Notes: generated from the sequence alone by a model not told the origin. A DNA stretch of 64,000 bases from Anaerocolumna xylanovorans DSM 12503 (GCF_900143645.1 NZ_FRFD01000007.1:143438-207437); one strand, 5' to 3'; shown: positions 41,251 through 49,301, counted from the first letter of the stretch. A program made the numbers and translations.

Positions 41251-41505
41251 ATAGTAAATTTTTCTAGCTTCTTCCGAAGCAAAGTTCATTTTCGGTTCGA
41301 CGCGTTCAGCGATAACTTCGTCATAGGGTGTTTCGCCCAGGAATCTTTCACCGTCTGGACAACCGCACGTCGGACAATTTGAAATTGCAATACACGACAA
41401 ATAGGTGTGACCGCAACCGCCACACGTAACCTTCCAAAATGGATCCGTAACGCGTGTTATACTATCGGCGTAATATTTACTAGAATTCCGATTATTCATT
41501 GACAT
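41236..41505 (-). CDS. Zinc-ribbon phage protein (89 aa)
   Basis: Two CxxC pairs (CGGCGHTY and CPTCGC, about 15 residues apart) form a zinc ribbon. Starts at ATG 41505 with AAAGGAT upstream. The last codons are made of iteron sequence. Function unknown. Confidence 0.65.
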   Translation of the reverse strand: MSMNNRNSSKYYADSITRVTDPFWKVTCGGCGHTYLSCIAISNCPTCGCPDGERFLGETPYDEVIAERVEPKMNFASEEARKIYYEKSE

Positions 41506-41607
41506 TTCGCGTTTTATCCTTTAATATTATTAAAGGCTTGCGCTTTGCGGTGTAGGCTGTCCGGTGTAACGTCCCAAGGCTCCAATCTTTGGCGTTGCAC
41601 CGCTTTT

Positions 41608-41781
41608 TTATGCGGTGTTTCTTACTTTCATAGGCTTTTCTGTCATAATGCCTATTGTCATAGCTTCCAGCGCGTCAGAAAGTGCGCTGTCAAGTTCTGA
41701 ATTTGTATGTATGCCGAAGCCCGAAAGGATCGCTTTCAGGTTTTCGGCTTTCTCTTTGTTTGATCTCTCTTTATCTGCCAT
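41608..41781 (-). CDS. Small phage protein (57 aa)
   Basis: A 58-codon frame starts at ATG 41781 with AAGGTGGTGGAG upstream and ends in a hairpin (CACCGC and GCGGTG, 41598..41617). The helical sequence (SNKEKAENLKAILSGFGIHT) looks genuine. The opposite-strand frame at 41615..41797 is its shadow. Function unknown. Confidence 0.6.
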   Translation of the reverse strand: MADKERSNKEKAENLKAILSGFGIHTNSELDSALSDALEAMTIGIMTEKPMKVRNTA

Positions 41782-41793
41782 AACTCCACCACC

Positions 41794-42306
41794 TTAATAG
41801 TATTGATTCGGCGCGGTAACATGAAACCATTCAGAACCGCCGTTATATTTCCAATCAACGCGAAGATATTCTTTTTCGGTTGTTGCTACCTGATCGACGT
41901 CAGCTTCGCTTTTTCCTTCATCGAAATACTTCTTGAATTTCTTTGTTCTTCCGTTGGCTTTCTGTATGATCCATTCGCGGCCGATCTGATAACGAATGTT
42001 TCGCTGTTCTTCTTCGTCCCAGGTTGGCGCCTGACAATAAATATATTCTTTTACAAAATGGACTGATTTCGGCCATAATGTAATTTTTGTATTCATTCCA
42101 AGTCCGTTCATGTATGTAATGACGTAGGAAATAAATAATTTCTTCTGTTCTTCCGTCAGATCTTCGAACCCGGTTGTTTCTGTCAGGTCGAAGTTGTGAA
42201 CGAAAAGAACGTCTTCGGCTGTTCTAAGACAATAATCTGTCAGTCCTCTTTCTTCGTATAACTTGCAAACTTCACGGTATGAAGTGAAATTCGTTGGTTT
42301 TCTCAT
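41794..42306 (-). CDS. Phage protein of unknown function (170 aa)
   Basis: An alpha/beta protein (ITLWPKSVHFVKEYIYCQAP, then VDWKYNGGSEWFHVTAP) just downstream of the second DGR target. No recognised family. It starts at ATG 42306 in the early operon. Confidence 0.65.
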   Translation of the reverse strand: MRKPTNFTSYREVCKLYEERGLTDYCLRTAEDVLFVHNFDLTETTGFEDLTEEQKKLFISYVITYMNGLGMNTKITLWPKSVHFVKEYIYCQAPTWDEEEQRNIRYQIGREWIIQKANGRTKKFKKYFDEGKSEADVDQVATTEKEYLRVDWKYNGGSEWFHVTAPNQYY

Positions 42307-42341
42307 GCTTCCACCTTTCCAGCCATTCTTCGGCCTATTAA

Positions 42342-42357
42342 CCGCGCTATCGCGCGG
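42342..42357 (-). promoter_or_regulatory. DGR target hairpin after VR2
   Basis: CCGCGC, loop GATA, GCGCGG on the coding strand: a 6-bp GC-only stem with the same GATA loop as the VR1 hairpin. It begins 41 nt after the end of VR2 (42 nt for VR1). The stem sequences differ but loop and spacing agree, as expected for a DGR homing element. It is after the target stop codon and has no T-run. Confidence 0.8.
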
Positions 42358-42372
42358 GCAAACAGAATACAG

Positions 42373-43332
42373 TTATCGGGTGACGGGGTTCCCCAAACAA
42401 GCGGAAAAGAAGCCGAAGTTCGCGCTCACGCCGGAACGCGGATGGCTCAAGTTCAACGCGGAAGGCCCAGCGTACGAAGTGTAGGAGTAACGGCCACCCA
42501 CGAACTCGACGGCTTCTTCCAGGTTGGCGTCTGCCGCGAACCATTCGTGACTTTCTTCCACTCCGTCGGCGTCTTTTGTAATGACACCCAGGTCGGAAAG
42601 AATTTCTGGAATCTCTTTCAAATCAATCAAAACTTCGTCGCGTTCTACGGCGTCCCAGCCGTCTTCGACTTCGCCGGTCGTAATCACGATAGCGCCATCG
42701 CGTGGGCCAATCTTTACCGGCTTATCGTCCGAAAGAAGATTGACGAACTGATCGCTTTCTTTTGAAAGATCCGCGTCTGGTGCGGCGGCGTTGTTATCTG
42801 GCATGTATTGAAGAACGCCTTTCTTCAATCTCATTCCGGAGACGGTCTTCCAAACATTCCCCACGGTGTCGGCGATTCCGGTTTCTTTGTTTCCGTTGTG
42901 GAACCAGGAAGCCGGGCCGGATCCAGTCAATGTCTTTCCCCAATCTGATTCGATTCCTTTTTCATTTCCGTCCTTGTGCCAGCTTCCGACGTCTGTGTTC
43001 CCGTGAACGCCTTTCTTCGTCTGATCCTGAATATATTTCCATTCAGCATTAGTCAGAAGGTGCCAGCCTTCACCCTTCGCACGACACGCGGTGATCATTT
43101 CGTCCATTGAAATTCCGGTCTTCGGTTCCTGGAATGGTAAGCTATACGCGCGGCCGTCGAATACAGAATTCAAAAACTGGGAAAGATAAATCGAATCATA
43201 TTCAACCCCATTCACGAAGAAGATTCTTTCCGCTTCTTTTGGTGTTGGTGCCGTGTTCTCTACCTTCACCATGAAGGAAGGCATTCCGTTATTGTCGTAC
43301 TTTAAAACGACCGATTCTTTTACATGCTTCAT
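42373..43332 (-). CDS. DGR target 2: early-operon C-type-lectin/FGE-fold protein
   Basis: The 319-aa protein resembles target 1 throughout: GMPSFMVKVEN near the start, AKGEGWHLLTNAEWKYI, TGIADTVGNVWKTVSG, and a variable block ending GFFSA. It then has a unique eight-residue tail (CLGNPVTR). VR2 spans 42399..42505. There is no signal peptide. Unlike target 1 it is in the early/replication operon, 36 kb from the RT. It may be a second binding protein, or act inside the cell or at the surface of the lysogen. Its role is unknown. Confidence 0.9.
   Translation of the reverse strand: MKHVKESVVLKYDNNGMPSFMVKVENTAPTPKEAERIFFVNGVEYDSIYLSQFLNSVFDGRAYSLPFQEPKTGISMDEMITACRAKGEGWHLLTNAEWKYIQDQTKKGVHGNTDVGSWHKDGNEKGIESDWGKTLTGSGPASWFHNGNKETGIADTVGNVWKTVSGMRLKKGVLQYMPDNNAAAPDADLSKESDQFVNLLSDDKPVKIGPRDGAIVITTGEVEDGWDAVERDEVLIDLKEIPEILSDLGVITKDADGVEESHEWFAADANLEEAVEFVGGRYSYTSYAGPSALNLSHPRSGVSANFGFFSACLGNPVTR
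42399..42505 (-). repeat. DGR variable repeat 2 (VR2)
   Basis: Aligns with TR without gaps over 107 bp with 13 substitutions, all at TR adenines. Several sites differ from those changed in VR1 (for example one changed only here at 42474 on the plus strand), so the two targets were diversified independently. The match ends abruptly at 42505, where target 2 has its own sequence. Confidence 0.95.
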
Positions 43333-43336
43333 TTGC

Positions 43337-44203
43337 TTATTTCCTTTCTATTTTGACCGCTATTCCGCGGCGTTTTAGCTCATTGACAAGTTCCTTCGTC
43401 TTCGTTCCTGAAATCGCTTCACGGCGCTTCTGGTAATCTTCCGGAAGCCTTTCGCGCTTCTTACGTCCCAGGTAATCATCGGGCGTCAGGTCGAACAATT
43501 CAAACGAAGCGATATTTGTTCTTTCGTACTTATTTAGGATCACCCACCACATGTTATTGATATTGTGGTAAACCTTACCGCGATAGATCCGTCCGTCCCA
43601 GTGTCGAAAATACTTAATATCGCCATTGTGAAGCGTTTTCTTGTCGCGATCGCGGCCGTTATATGATTCTTGTGTCTGACCGTCTGTGTCTGAAAGATTG
43701 AAATTCATGTCTTTCTGTTCGTGGTGCCATTCTCTGACGTATGCGGCTTTAATCTTATCTTCCGCCAGCTTGTAATATTTACAAGATTCGTCTTCTAGAT
43801 CTTCAAGGATATTCAAAAGATACACGATTTTATTCATGTACTTTATATATTGAAGTCGTATAAGAAATGGCATTTTCTGAAATTTACGGAAGTCGTACCG
43901 GCCGCCACACGGGTTTTCAAAGTTTATATTCTGGAAGAATTCGATCTTAAAACCGTTTGGAAATTGTTCGGCGTAGAATTCCAAGTCGCCGCGTTTTCCG
44001 ATGAAATAATTGCTTCGAATGATTCTGTGAACTTTCGAATCCTTGCTGATCTGAAAGCCTTCATCGCGAAGCATGTTAAAAATGTGGTGTTGTGTTCCAT
44101 AATGGCGGAATTTGTGTCCACGCCACAGGCCACCAGGATTCCGTTCCGTGTTATTCGTGTATTGAATACCAGTGTCGTAAATTCTGTAACAATCCTTATT
44201 CAA
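43337..44203 (-). CDS. Early phage protein of unknown function (288 aa)
   Basis: A soluble, charged protein with WRGHKFRHYGTQHHIFNMLR near the N terminus, a basic C terminus (KTKELVNELKRRGIAVKIER) and a basic His-rich middle (EWHHEQKDMNF). It lies immediately upstream of target 2, with 4 bases between. The C-terminal end looks SAP/HeH-like. It may bind DNA or be an early regulator. Family not recognised. Confidence 0.65.
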   Translation of the reverse strand: MNKDCYRIYDTGIQYTNNTERNPGGLWRGHKFRHYGTQHHIFNMLRDEGFQISKDSKVHRIIRSNYFIGKRGDLEFYAEQFPNGFKIEFFQNINFENPCGGRYDFRKFQKMPFLIRLQYIKYMNKIVYLLNILEDLEDESCKYYKLAEDKIKAAYVREWHHEQKDMNFNLSDTDGQTQESYNGRDRDKKTLHNGDIKYFRHWDGRIYRGKVYHNINNMWWVILNKYERTNIASFELFDLTPDDYLGRKKRERLPEDYQKRREAISGTKTKELVNELKRRGIAVKIERK

Positions 44204-44290
44204 TTTTCTTTACCTCTTTTCGCTTATTTCCAACATCAGGCCGCCGATTGCAGTCGGTTGTTCGGCTTTATGTTGATAAGTCGACCCTTG

Positions 44291-44485
44291 TTATCGTCTG
44301 GCCGCGGTTGTTGGCGTAACGTCTTTTGCGTATGCGGCGCCGGCTTCCATGCCGTTCATATATGCCAGCATAACGATTTCAAATATAGGTCGTTTTCCGC
44401 CTGGAACTCCTCTGATAACTTCGCACAAACGCTTTGCGTCTGTAATCTGTTCAGAAGTTAAAGGCTCATTATTTACTTTACCCAT
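44291..44485 (-). CDS. First gene of the early operon (64 aa)
   Basis: A short helical protein (LTSEQITDAKRLCEVIRG, then AYMNGMEAGAAYAKD) starting at ATG 44485 with GAAAGGAAG upstream. It directly follows the early promoter, the place of Cro- or antirepressor-like genes, but no HTH is evident. Function unknown. Confidence 0.6.
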   Translation of the reverse strand: MGKVNNEPLTSEQITDAKRLCEVIRGVPGGKRPIFEIVMLAYMNGMEAGAAYAKDVTPTTAARR

Positions 44486-44518
44486 GAAATCACTTCCTTT
44501 CGTTTGGTGCTGTTATTT

Positions 44519-44620
44519 GTTGTCTATGCCGTTATTATATATTGCCAATCGCGTGTTGTCAATACCTTTTTGTTGCCTTTGCGATTTTTTGTTGACAACG
44601 CCGTTTTTGTGTGGTAATTT
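44519..44620. promoter_or_regulatory. Divergent early/repressor promoters with 36-bp-spaced operators
   Basis: Leftward: TTGACA (44562..44557), 17 bp, TATAAT (44539..44534). Rightward: TTGACA (44592..44597), 17 bp, TAATTT (44615..44620) for the repressor. Similar 13-mers GTTGTCTATGCCG, GTTGTCAATACCT and GTTGACAACGCCG start at 44519, 44555 and 44591, exactly 36 bp apart, two of them over the -35 elements. These are the likely operators of the repressor. Confidence 0.75.
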
Positions 44621-44646
44621 ATAAACAGAAAGTGAGGTGAAACAAA

Positions 44647-45171
44647 ATGGACATCGGCGACCGCATTAAGAAAATCAGGAAAGAACTTGATTTGACACAA
44701 GCTGAATTCGGGGCAAGAATTGGATCTGTCCAAAACACTGTTACCGGTTATGAAAGTGGAAGAAGAAACCCTTCGGCGCCAGTAATAGCGTTGATATGTG
44801 AAAAATTTAATGTTTGCGAAGAATGGCTTCGGAATGGAAACGGCGAAATGTTTAAGCCGGCGCCTTCGGACGTATTGGATCAATTAGCATATGAATACAA
44901 TTTGTCGAACGCTTCTTATGTAGCTATTGAAAAATTTGTGAGTTTGAAGCCAGAAAAAAGAAATGAATTGATTGAATTTTTCCTTGAAGTGTCAAAGGCG
45001 ATTCTGGAAAGCGAAGCAGATCCAAACGCTCCGGCATTTACGGAAGGCTGTGTTCCTACATTTTCGCAAGATTCTTTAATTCAAGCTTTCCGCGATAGCG
45101 TACCGAAAACACCAGAAGAACTAGAAAAGAAGTTTCCGCCGGTGAAGTCAGGACGGGAAGACGCCGGATAA
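44647..45171 (+). CDS. CI-type phage repressor (XRE family, 174 aa)
   Basis: A classic HTH_XRE domain at residues 4-60 (IKKIRKELDLTQAEFGARIG, TVTGYESGRRNPS) and a helical C-terminal oligomerisation part. There is no LexA-type peptidase domain, so induction probably does not go through self-cleavage. It is read rightward, opposite to the early operon, and should keep the lysogenic state. Confidence 0.88.
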   Translation: MDIGDRIKKIRKELDLTQAEFGARIGSVQNTVTGYESGRRNPSAPVIALICEKFNVCEEWLRNGNGEMFKPAPSDVLDQLAYEYNLSNASYVAIEKFVSLKPEKRNELIEFFLEVSKAILESEADPNAPAFTEGCVPTFSQDSLIQAFRDSVPKTPEELEKKFPPVKSGREDAG

Positions 45172-45304
45172 GCACATAACTCCTTTTAGCACCCGGCGAC
45201 CTCCCGTAAATTTTACATAATAGTTTCATGCCATGTAAATTTTATATAAATGCCGGGTGCAAAAATCACATGAATACATTAAAAATAATTGAAAGGTCGG
45301 TCGA
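45172..45304. other. Non-coding gap with inverted and direct repeats
   Basis: GCACCCGGC (45189..45197) and GCCGGGTGC (45252..45260) form an inverted repeat that extends to 13 of 14 bases, with a 54-bp loop. Inside the loop GTAAATTTTACATAA and GTAAATTTTATATAA are direct repeats 29 bp apart. No gene is seen. It may be a structured RNA between repressor and SWIM gene or a protein-binding site. CACCCGGC recurs at 45875. Confidence 0.45.
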
Positions 45305-45706
45305 ATGTTAATTATTCTTATTATAATTTTTGTTCTTCTTTTCGCCATAGCTTTGAAATCAGGCGAAAAGACAGTGAAAAAAGCAATCGAAAGCGATAGG
45401 ATTTTCTTTCCCTTCGACGATTCTATCCACAAAACAAGGCAACAGCAAGAACGGATAAAGCGTTCCGTTGAGCATGATTTAAAAATCAAAACAACATTGT
45501 CAAATGGTTATAGTGGGAAAATTATCGGTACAACAGGAAATACATATCTTGTAACACTTAAAAATTGCTCTTGTCAGGATTTCAAAAGAAGGAATCTTCC
45601 TTGCAAACATATGTATTTCTTGGCCGAAAATACGCTCCGGTGTAATGTCTGGCGCGATGAAAAAACCGATGAATATTGTATTGAAAAAATTAGCATTAAA
45701 AAGTAG
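45305..45706 (+). CDS. SWIM zinc-finger protein with membrane anchor (133 aa)
   Basis: One N-terminal transmembrane helix (about 1-17, MLIILIIIFVLLFAIAL) then, at about 85-115, a SWIM zinc finger: NCSCQDFKRRNLPCKHMYFL (CxC...CxH). SWIM domains bind DNA or proteins. It is transcribed with the repressor side and sits before the integrase, so it is probably expressed in the lysogen, perhaps a superinfection or membrane-linked defence function. The role is inferred. Confidence 0.75.
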   Translation: MLIILIIIFVLLFAIALKSGEKTVKKAIESDRIFFPFDDSIHKTRQQQERIKRSVEHDLKIKTTLSNGYSGKIIGTTGNTYLVTLKNCSCQDFKRRNLPCKHMYFLAENTLRCNVWRDEKTDEYCIEKISIKK

Positions 45707-45892
45707 ACTGGTGCAAGCGCGATCGGATTAACCGTGATTATTTCAAAATATCTTACGCTTTGGAATATGGGTGAATGCTTGTTTTGTGGAATATGAAAGG
45801 CTTCGAAAGAATCAAAAAGAAAGTTTCCGACAGCAAATAGCGGCGGCGATGAAAAACTGATTAGATACTAAAAACACCCGGCCTTTACGGTT

Positions 45893-46018
45893 TTACCAGA
45901 TTAGCAGATAAATTTTTGTCTTTCCGTTGAAATCTAAGTTGTAGTACATCAATTTACTTTTTGCATAATAAAGCGCATAAATGCCACTTTCGCCATATTC
46001 TATGTATTTTATTTTCAT
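45893..46018 (-). CDS. Tiny phage protein (41 aa), uncertain
   Basis: A 42-codon frame starts at ATG 46018 after GGAAAGGTG, within otherwise gene-free DNA. Product YGESGIYALYYAKSKLMYYN is tyrosine-rich. It could be a small antisense gene opposite the integrase operon or chance. Confidence 0.4.
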   Translation of the reverse strand: MKIKYIEYGESGIYALYYAKSKLMYYNLDFNGKTKIYLLIW

Positions 46019-46221
46019 AACACCACACCTTTCCAGTAAAGGACGGGCGCTGTTATATTATACTTTTTGGAAGGAACTTCATAAACTGATAATTTACTAA
46101 GATTTTACTACAATTTGAGATAATTATTTTCAATAAACTTAATTAAATAAAAAATAGTCGGTCAATGACTGCAATCATCGATCGACTTTAACACCAGACA
46201 ACCGAAAACGGCCTTCTGATA

Positions 46222-46250
46222 TTGGAAATAAGCAACTTCTATTATATCAT
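46222..46250 (+). promoter_or_regulatory. Candidate integrase promoter
   Basis: TTGGAA (46222..46227), 17-bp spacer, TATCAT (46245..46250), about 70 bases before the integrase ATG. Weak match to sigma-A consensus. Confidence 0.45.
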
Positions 46251-46320
46251 CGAAAGCCGCTAAAATCAATGGGTTTTCTTTTTTATACCCATTTTTCGGT
46301 GCCTGGGGAAAGGGCGTCCA

Positions 46321-48318
46321 ATGAAATATAAAAAAGTGCGTTCAGGAATTCGAATCTGGACGAAGAAAAAGGCCGCTTTGTATGTCCGCGTATCGACAAG
46401 ATACCAGGTTGACAAAGATAGTCTTCCTTTTCAACGAAAGAAACTGAAAGAATATTGTGATTTTCTAGGAATAGACGAATTTGTTATATTCGAAGACGAC
46501 GGATATTCCGCAAAGAATACGGATCGACCACACTTTCAAGAAATGATGAATCGCGTTCGCGCTGGCGAATTTTCACACCTGATCGTTTACAAAGTGGATC
46601 GTGTGTCGCGAAATCTTCTTGACTTTGCGGCAATGTACCAGGAATTAAAAGATCATAAGGTGACTTTTATTTCCATGAACGAACAATTCGATACTTCGTC
46701 CGCAATCGGTGAAGCTATGCTTAAAATCATTCTTATTTTCGCCGAACTTGAAAGAAACATGACTTCCGAACGTGTAACTGGGATCATGCTTGATCGCGCC
46801 GAAAATGGATTGTGGAACGGTGCAAGAATGCCAGTCGGCTATCGGTGGAATGAAGAAACAAGATTTCCGGAACCGGATCCGGAAGAAGTCAAGATCGTTC
46901 AATTCATTTTTGACGAATACGAAAGAACCAGATCGGCGATGAAAGTTACGCGTTACCTAAATAACAATCATGTAAAATCGAAACGCGGCGGTCAGTGGAC
47001 TTCGAAACTAGTTCACGACATAATCAGAAACCCGTTCTATATTGGAACGTACCGGTATAACATGCGCGAAGCTGGGCGTGGCCCATTGAAACCAGAAAGT
47101 GAATGGATCGTCCGGAAGAATAATCACGAAGGAATCATTTTGGGAGAACAATTTGACCGGTGTAATAAAATCATGGACGAAAATGCTTCGACGCGTGACA
47201 GTTCGGATCTACGCGCCAGGAAGTACATTCACACATTTTCTGGACACCTGGTTTGTGGCAAGTGCGGCGCAAACATGATCGCGTCAAAGGATCGCGCAAG
47301 AGCGAACGGATTCCGGCCTTCTATGTATCGTTGCGCCCAGCGTTCGAAAATGCTTGATTGCGACAATTCCAAGACGATAAACGAAAGTTATATCGGGCCG
47401 TTCATTTTTAACTACGTGGCGAACCTGGCGCGGATCCAGAAGAATTCCGGTCAGATTGATTCGATCGAAAAATTACAAAAGGAATTATTGAAGGGTGAAG
47501 AATTTGAAAGTGTGTCTTCGATTATGCCTGACGGGTTGAAGGAAACATTCGCCGCCTTGAAATATAGTACCAACGGTTCCTATTTGCCATCCCTGGGCTT
47601 TTCTGGTGACGACTCGGACTATTCAACCGCCGAACAACTTTCTTTACTGCGTGGTGAAAAAGACAAGTGTAAAAACGCAATCACAAGACTTACAGATCTT
47701 TATTTATACGATCCGGAATCTATGACGAAAGAAGAATTTTCTTCCAGGAAGAAAGATCTGACGAAAAAGGTTCTTGATTTCGAAAAGCAAATTGAAGAAC
47801 TGGAAGACGGATCCGCGGCCGGTGATGATCTGGCCGACCTGTCATTCATCAAAAAGGCGTCGGCTTTCCTGGTGGCCCAGCGTATCGTTTCAAAGAAACA
47901 TGTTGATTATATGCAAATGGTTCTTGATCTGGACAATGAAATTCTGAAAGATTTCGTCGATCAGGTTATAGATCAGATCGTCGTTGAAGATGGTCGTGTT
48001 CAATCTATAACATTCGTAAACGGTCTGAAACACGAATTTTCCTATTCGCGGCCGGCGGAAATGCCAGTGTGTAAAGTTTGCGGCGGCCGGATCGGTTCGA
48101 CGATCGGTTGTAGAACAAGAACATTCTCTTTTCAAAATAAACGCTATCAGCGAATTAAAGTCGGGGATCCTGGCGACGATTTCGCCGGAAAGAAGAATCC
48201 GGTTTGTCCTGATTGCTTCGCCCAGGAAGGACGCTGGCACCATTGGAACTGTTCGGTCGAACGGTGTCCGATATGTGGCGAATATCTTTCAAAGTGTGAA
48301 CACGGGCCGAATAAATAA
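46321..48318 (+). CDS. Large serine integrase (665 aa)
   Basis: The resolvase-type catalytic domain has YVRVST with Ser 25, followed by a recombinase domain and a first zinc-ribbon region (HTFSGHLVCGKCGANM at about 305-320). A long coiled-coil segment (about 440-510) is typical of large serine integrases. The last 80 residues carry two further cysteine groups (CKVCGGRIGS, then CPDCF...CPICGEYLSKCEH), which is unusual. ATG follows GGGGAAAGGG. It should recombine attP with attB in miaB. Confidence 0.95.
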   Translation: MKYKKVRSGIRIWTKKKAALYVRVSTRYQVDKDSLPFQRKKLKEYCDFLGIDEFVIFEDDGYSAKNTDRPHFQEMMNRVRAGEFSHLIVYKVDRVSRNLLDFAAMYQELKDHKVTFISMNEQFDTSSAIGEAMLKIILIFAELERNMTSERVTGIMLDRAENGLWNGARMPVGYRWNEETRFPEPDPEEVKIVQFIFDEYERTRSAMKVTRYLNNNHVKSKRGGQWTSKLVHDIIRNPFYIGTYRYNMREAGRGPLKPESEWIVRKNNHEGIILGEQFDRCNKIMDENASTRDSSDLRARKYIHTFSGHLVCGKCGANMIASKDRARANGFRPSMYRCAQRSKMLDCDNSKTINESYIGPFIFNYVANLARIQKNSGQIDSIEKLQKELLKGEEFESVSSIMPDGLKETFAALKYSTNGSYLPSLGFSGDDSDYSTAEQLSLLRGEKDKCKNAITRLTDLYLYDPESMTKEEFSSRKKDLTKKVLDFEKQIEELEDGSAAGDDLADLSFIKKASAFLVAQRIVSKKHVDYMQMVLDLDNEILKDFVDQVIDQIVVEDGRVQSITFVNGLKHEFSYSRPAEMPVCKVCGGRIGSTIGCRTRTFSFQNKRYQRIKVGDPGDDFAGKKNPVCPDCFAQEGRWHHWNCSVERCPICGEYLSKCEHGPNK

Positions 48319-48322
48319 AAAT

Positions 48323-48356
48323 AAGCCGCTTCCCCGGTGTGGGTCGCGGCTTTTTA
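48323..48356. terminator. Bidirectional terminator after the integrase
   Basis: AAGCCGC (48323..48329) pairs with GCGGCTT (48346..48352), followed by TTTAT on plus and by TTATTTTTATTT on minus. It ends the integrase transcript and the converging small-gene operon. Confidence 0.8.
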
Positions 48357-48365
48357 TATGTCGTG

Positions 48366-48551
48366 TTATTGCGACATGTGATTCTTTTTATGTATTCCTA
48401 TCGCATATCTATGGCAACGTTCTTTTGCTGTTTTGTCGTCTGGCGGTGTTCCGTAGCGGCATTCGAAACAAGCGGCGCATTTGTACGAGTATTCGTACCA
48501 GGTCGAATATTCTTTTCCAGGAATTGCAAATTGACATTTGTTTCCTTCCAT
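48366..48551 (-). CDS. Small cysteine-rich phage protein (61 aa)
   Basis: Starts in a TGATG overlap with the upstream gene. Has a Cys cluster (YKCAACFECRYG). Probably zinc-binding. Part of a three-gene unit read toward the integrase; unknown function. Confidence 0.6.
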   Translation of the reverse strand: MEGNKCQFAIPGKEYSTWYEYSYKCAACFECRYGTPPDDKTAKERCHRYAIGIHKKNHMSQ

Positions 48552-48784
48552 CAGTCTTCAACTCCTATAATTTGATATTTTATAAGTGATACGTTACAAC
48601 ATGAATTCATAAGTTTTTTAATAGCATTTTCAGCCCCGGAATAACTAGAATAACGTTTCGCTTGTGAAATATCAGTTCCAACAAGGGCGGCGTATTTTTC
48701 GCCGTTCACAACATAGGTTCCGGTTCCGATATACTCTGTTTGATTCGACAAAATACTGTCTTGTGTTCTGATTACAAATTTCAT
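48551..48784 (-). CDS. Small phage protein (77 aa)
   Basis: Alpha/beta protein (TYVVNGEKYAALVGTDISQA, then AENAIKKLMNSCCNVS). Coupled to the next gene. Function unknown. Confidence 0.6.
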   Translation of the reverse strand: MKFVIRTQDSILSNQTEYIGTGTYVVNGEKYAALVGTDISQAKRYSSYSGAENAIKKLMNSCCNVSLIKYQIIGVED

Positions 48785-48794
48785 ATTTTCACCT

Positions 48795-49301
48795 TCATTC
48801 TATCTTTCCACGTTCGAATTTAGATTCCAGGAATCCGTTGATCTGCTTGTCAGAATAGCCAGCGGAAACGCGTTCCTGGCAATACGCCATTATGTCGTAA
48901 CATACTTTCATGTATTTATCATTGATGTGTTTTTCGTCTTCCTCTGTAAACGTAACGCTAAATGGAATATATCGGACGATTTCAAGTCTTGAAAATGTTT
49001 TTTGAATGTTTGGGTAATTTCTGAATTCTGTTTCGTTTCTTGTATAATTATCTAATTGCGCGCGTAGAATCTGAAAATCAAAATATTCGCCTTTTGTTTT
49101 TCCAGTTTCTTTTCTGTATATTACTTTGATTTTTAATCCTGGAATTATTTTCATGTTGTCGCGAATATCATACGATTCGACGCGCATTTGATGAAGTTGT
49201 GCGTATAGATAAGCCTTTTCTTTATCCAGAAATACAGAATCGACAGCATAGTCCGAATAACAGCCACTTGTCACAAGATAAGCCACGTTATTTTCACTCA
49301 T
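48795..49301 (-). CDS. Phage right-end protein (168 aa)
   Basis: A soluble protein (VAYLVTSGCYSDYAVDSVFL, then KVCYDIMAYCQERVSAGYSD). Its start codon and upstream sequence are inside the attachment-region repeat, so it is directly downstream of the miaB junction. In the integrated right end it would be read from the host miaB side; in circular phage DNA, from the HTH promoter. Function unknown. Confidence 0.65.
   Translation of the reverse strand: MSENNVAYLVTSGCYSDYAVDSVFLDKEKAYLYAQLHQMRVESYDIRDNMKIIPGLKIKVIYRKETGKTKGEYFDFQILRAQLDNYTRNETEFRNYPNIQKTFSRLEIVRYIPFSVTFTEEDEKHINDKYMKVCYDIMAYCQERVSAGYSDKQINGFLESKFERGKIE

Larger units (their letters stand above)
45707..46320. other. Sparse 614-bp stretch before the integrase
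   Basis: Only a 41-aa minus-strand frame (45893..46018) and a weak integrase promoter are visible. The remainder is AT-rich. The 46130-46200 part contains TCGGTCAATGACTGC and ATCATCGATCGACT, inverted elements that could be regulatory. No RNA gene recognised. Confidence 0.4.

Noticed and set aside
40902..41282. Longer 126-aa version of the TubR-like protein
   Set aside because: The extra 44 residues are translated iterons and the nearest ribosome binding site favours the GTG at 41150.
45875..45882. Third CACCCGGC as a recombination site flanking the SWIM gene
   Set aside because: Eight bases only, and the same string also occurs in the miaB segment near 158; too short to call.
44519..46320. 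tRNA gene or tRNA-based attachment site near the integrase
   Set aside because: No cloverleaf was recognised, and the att core clearly lies in miaB.
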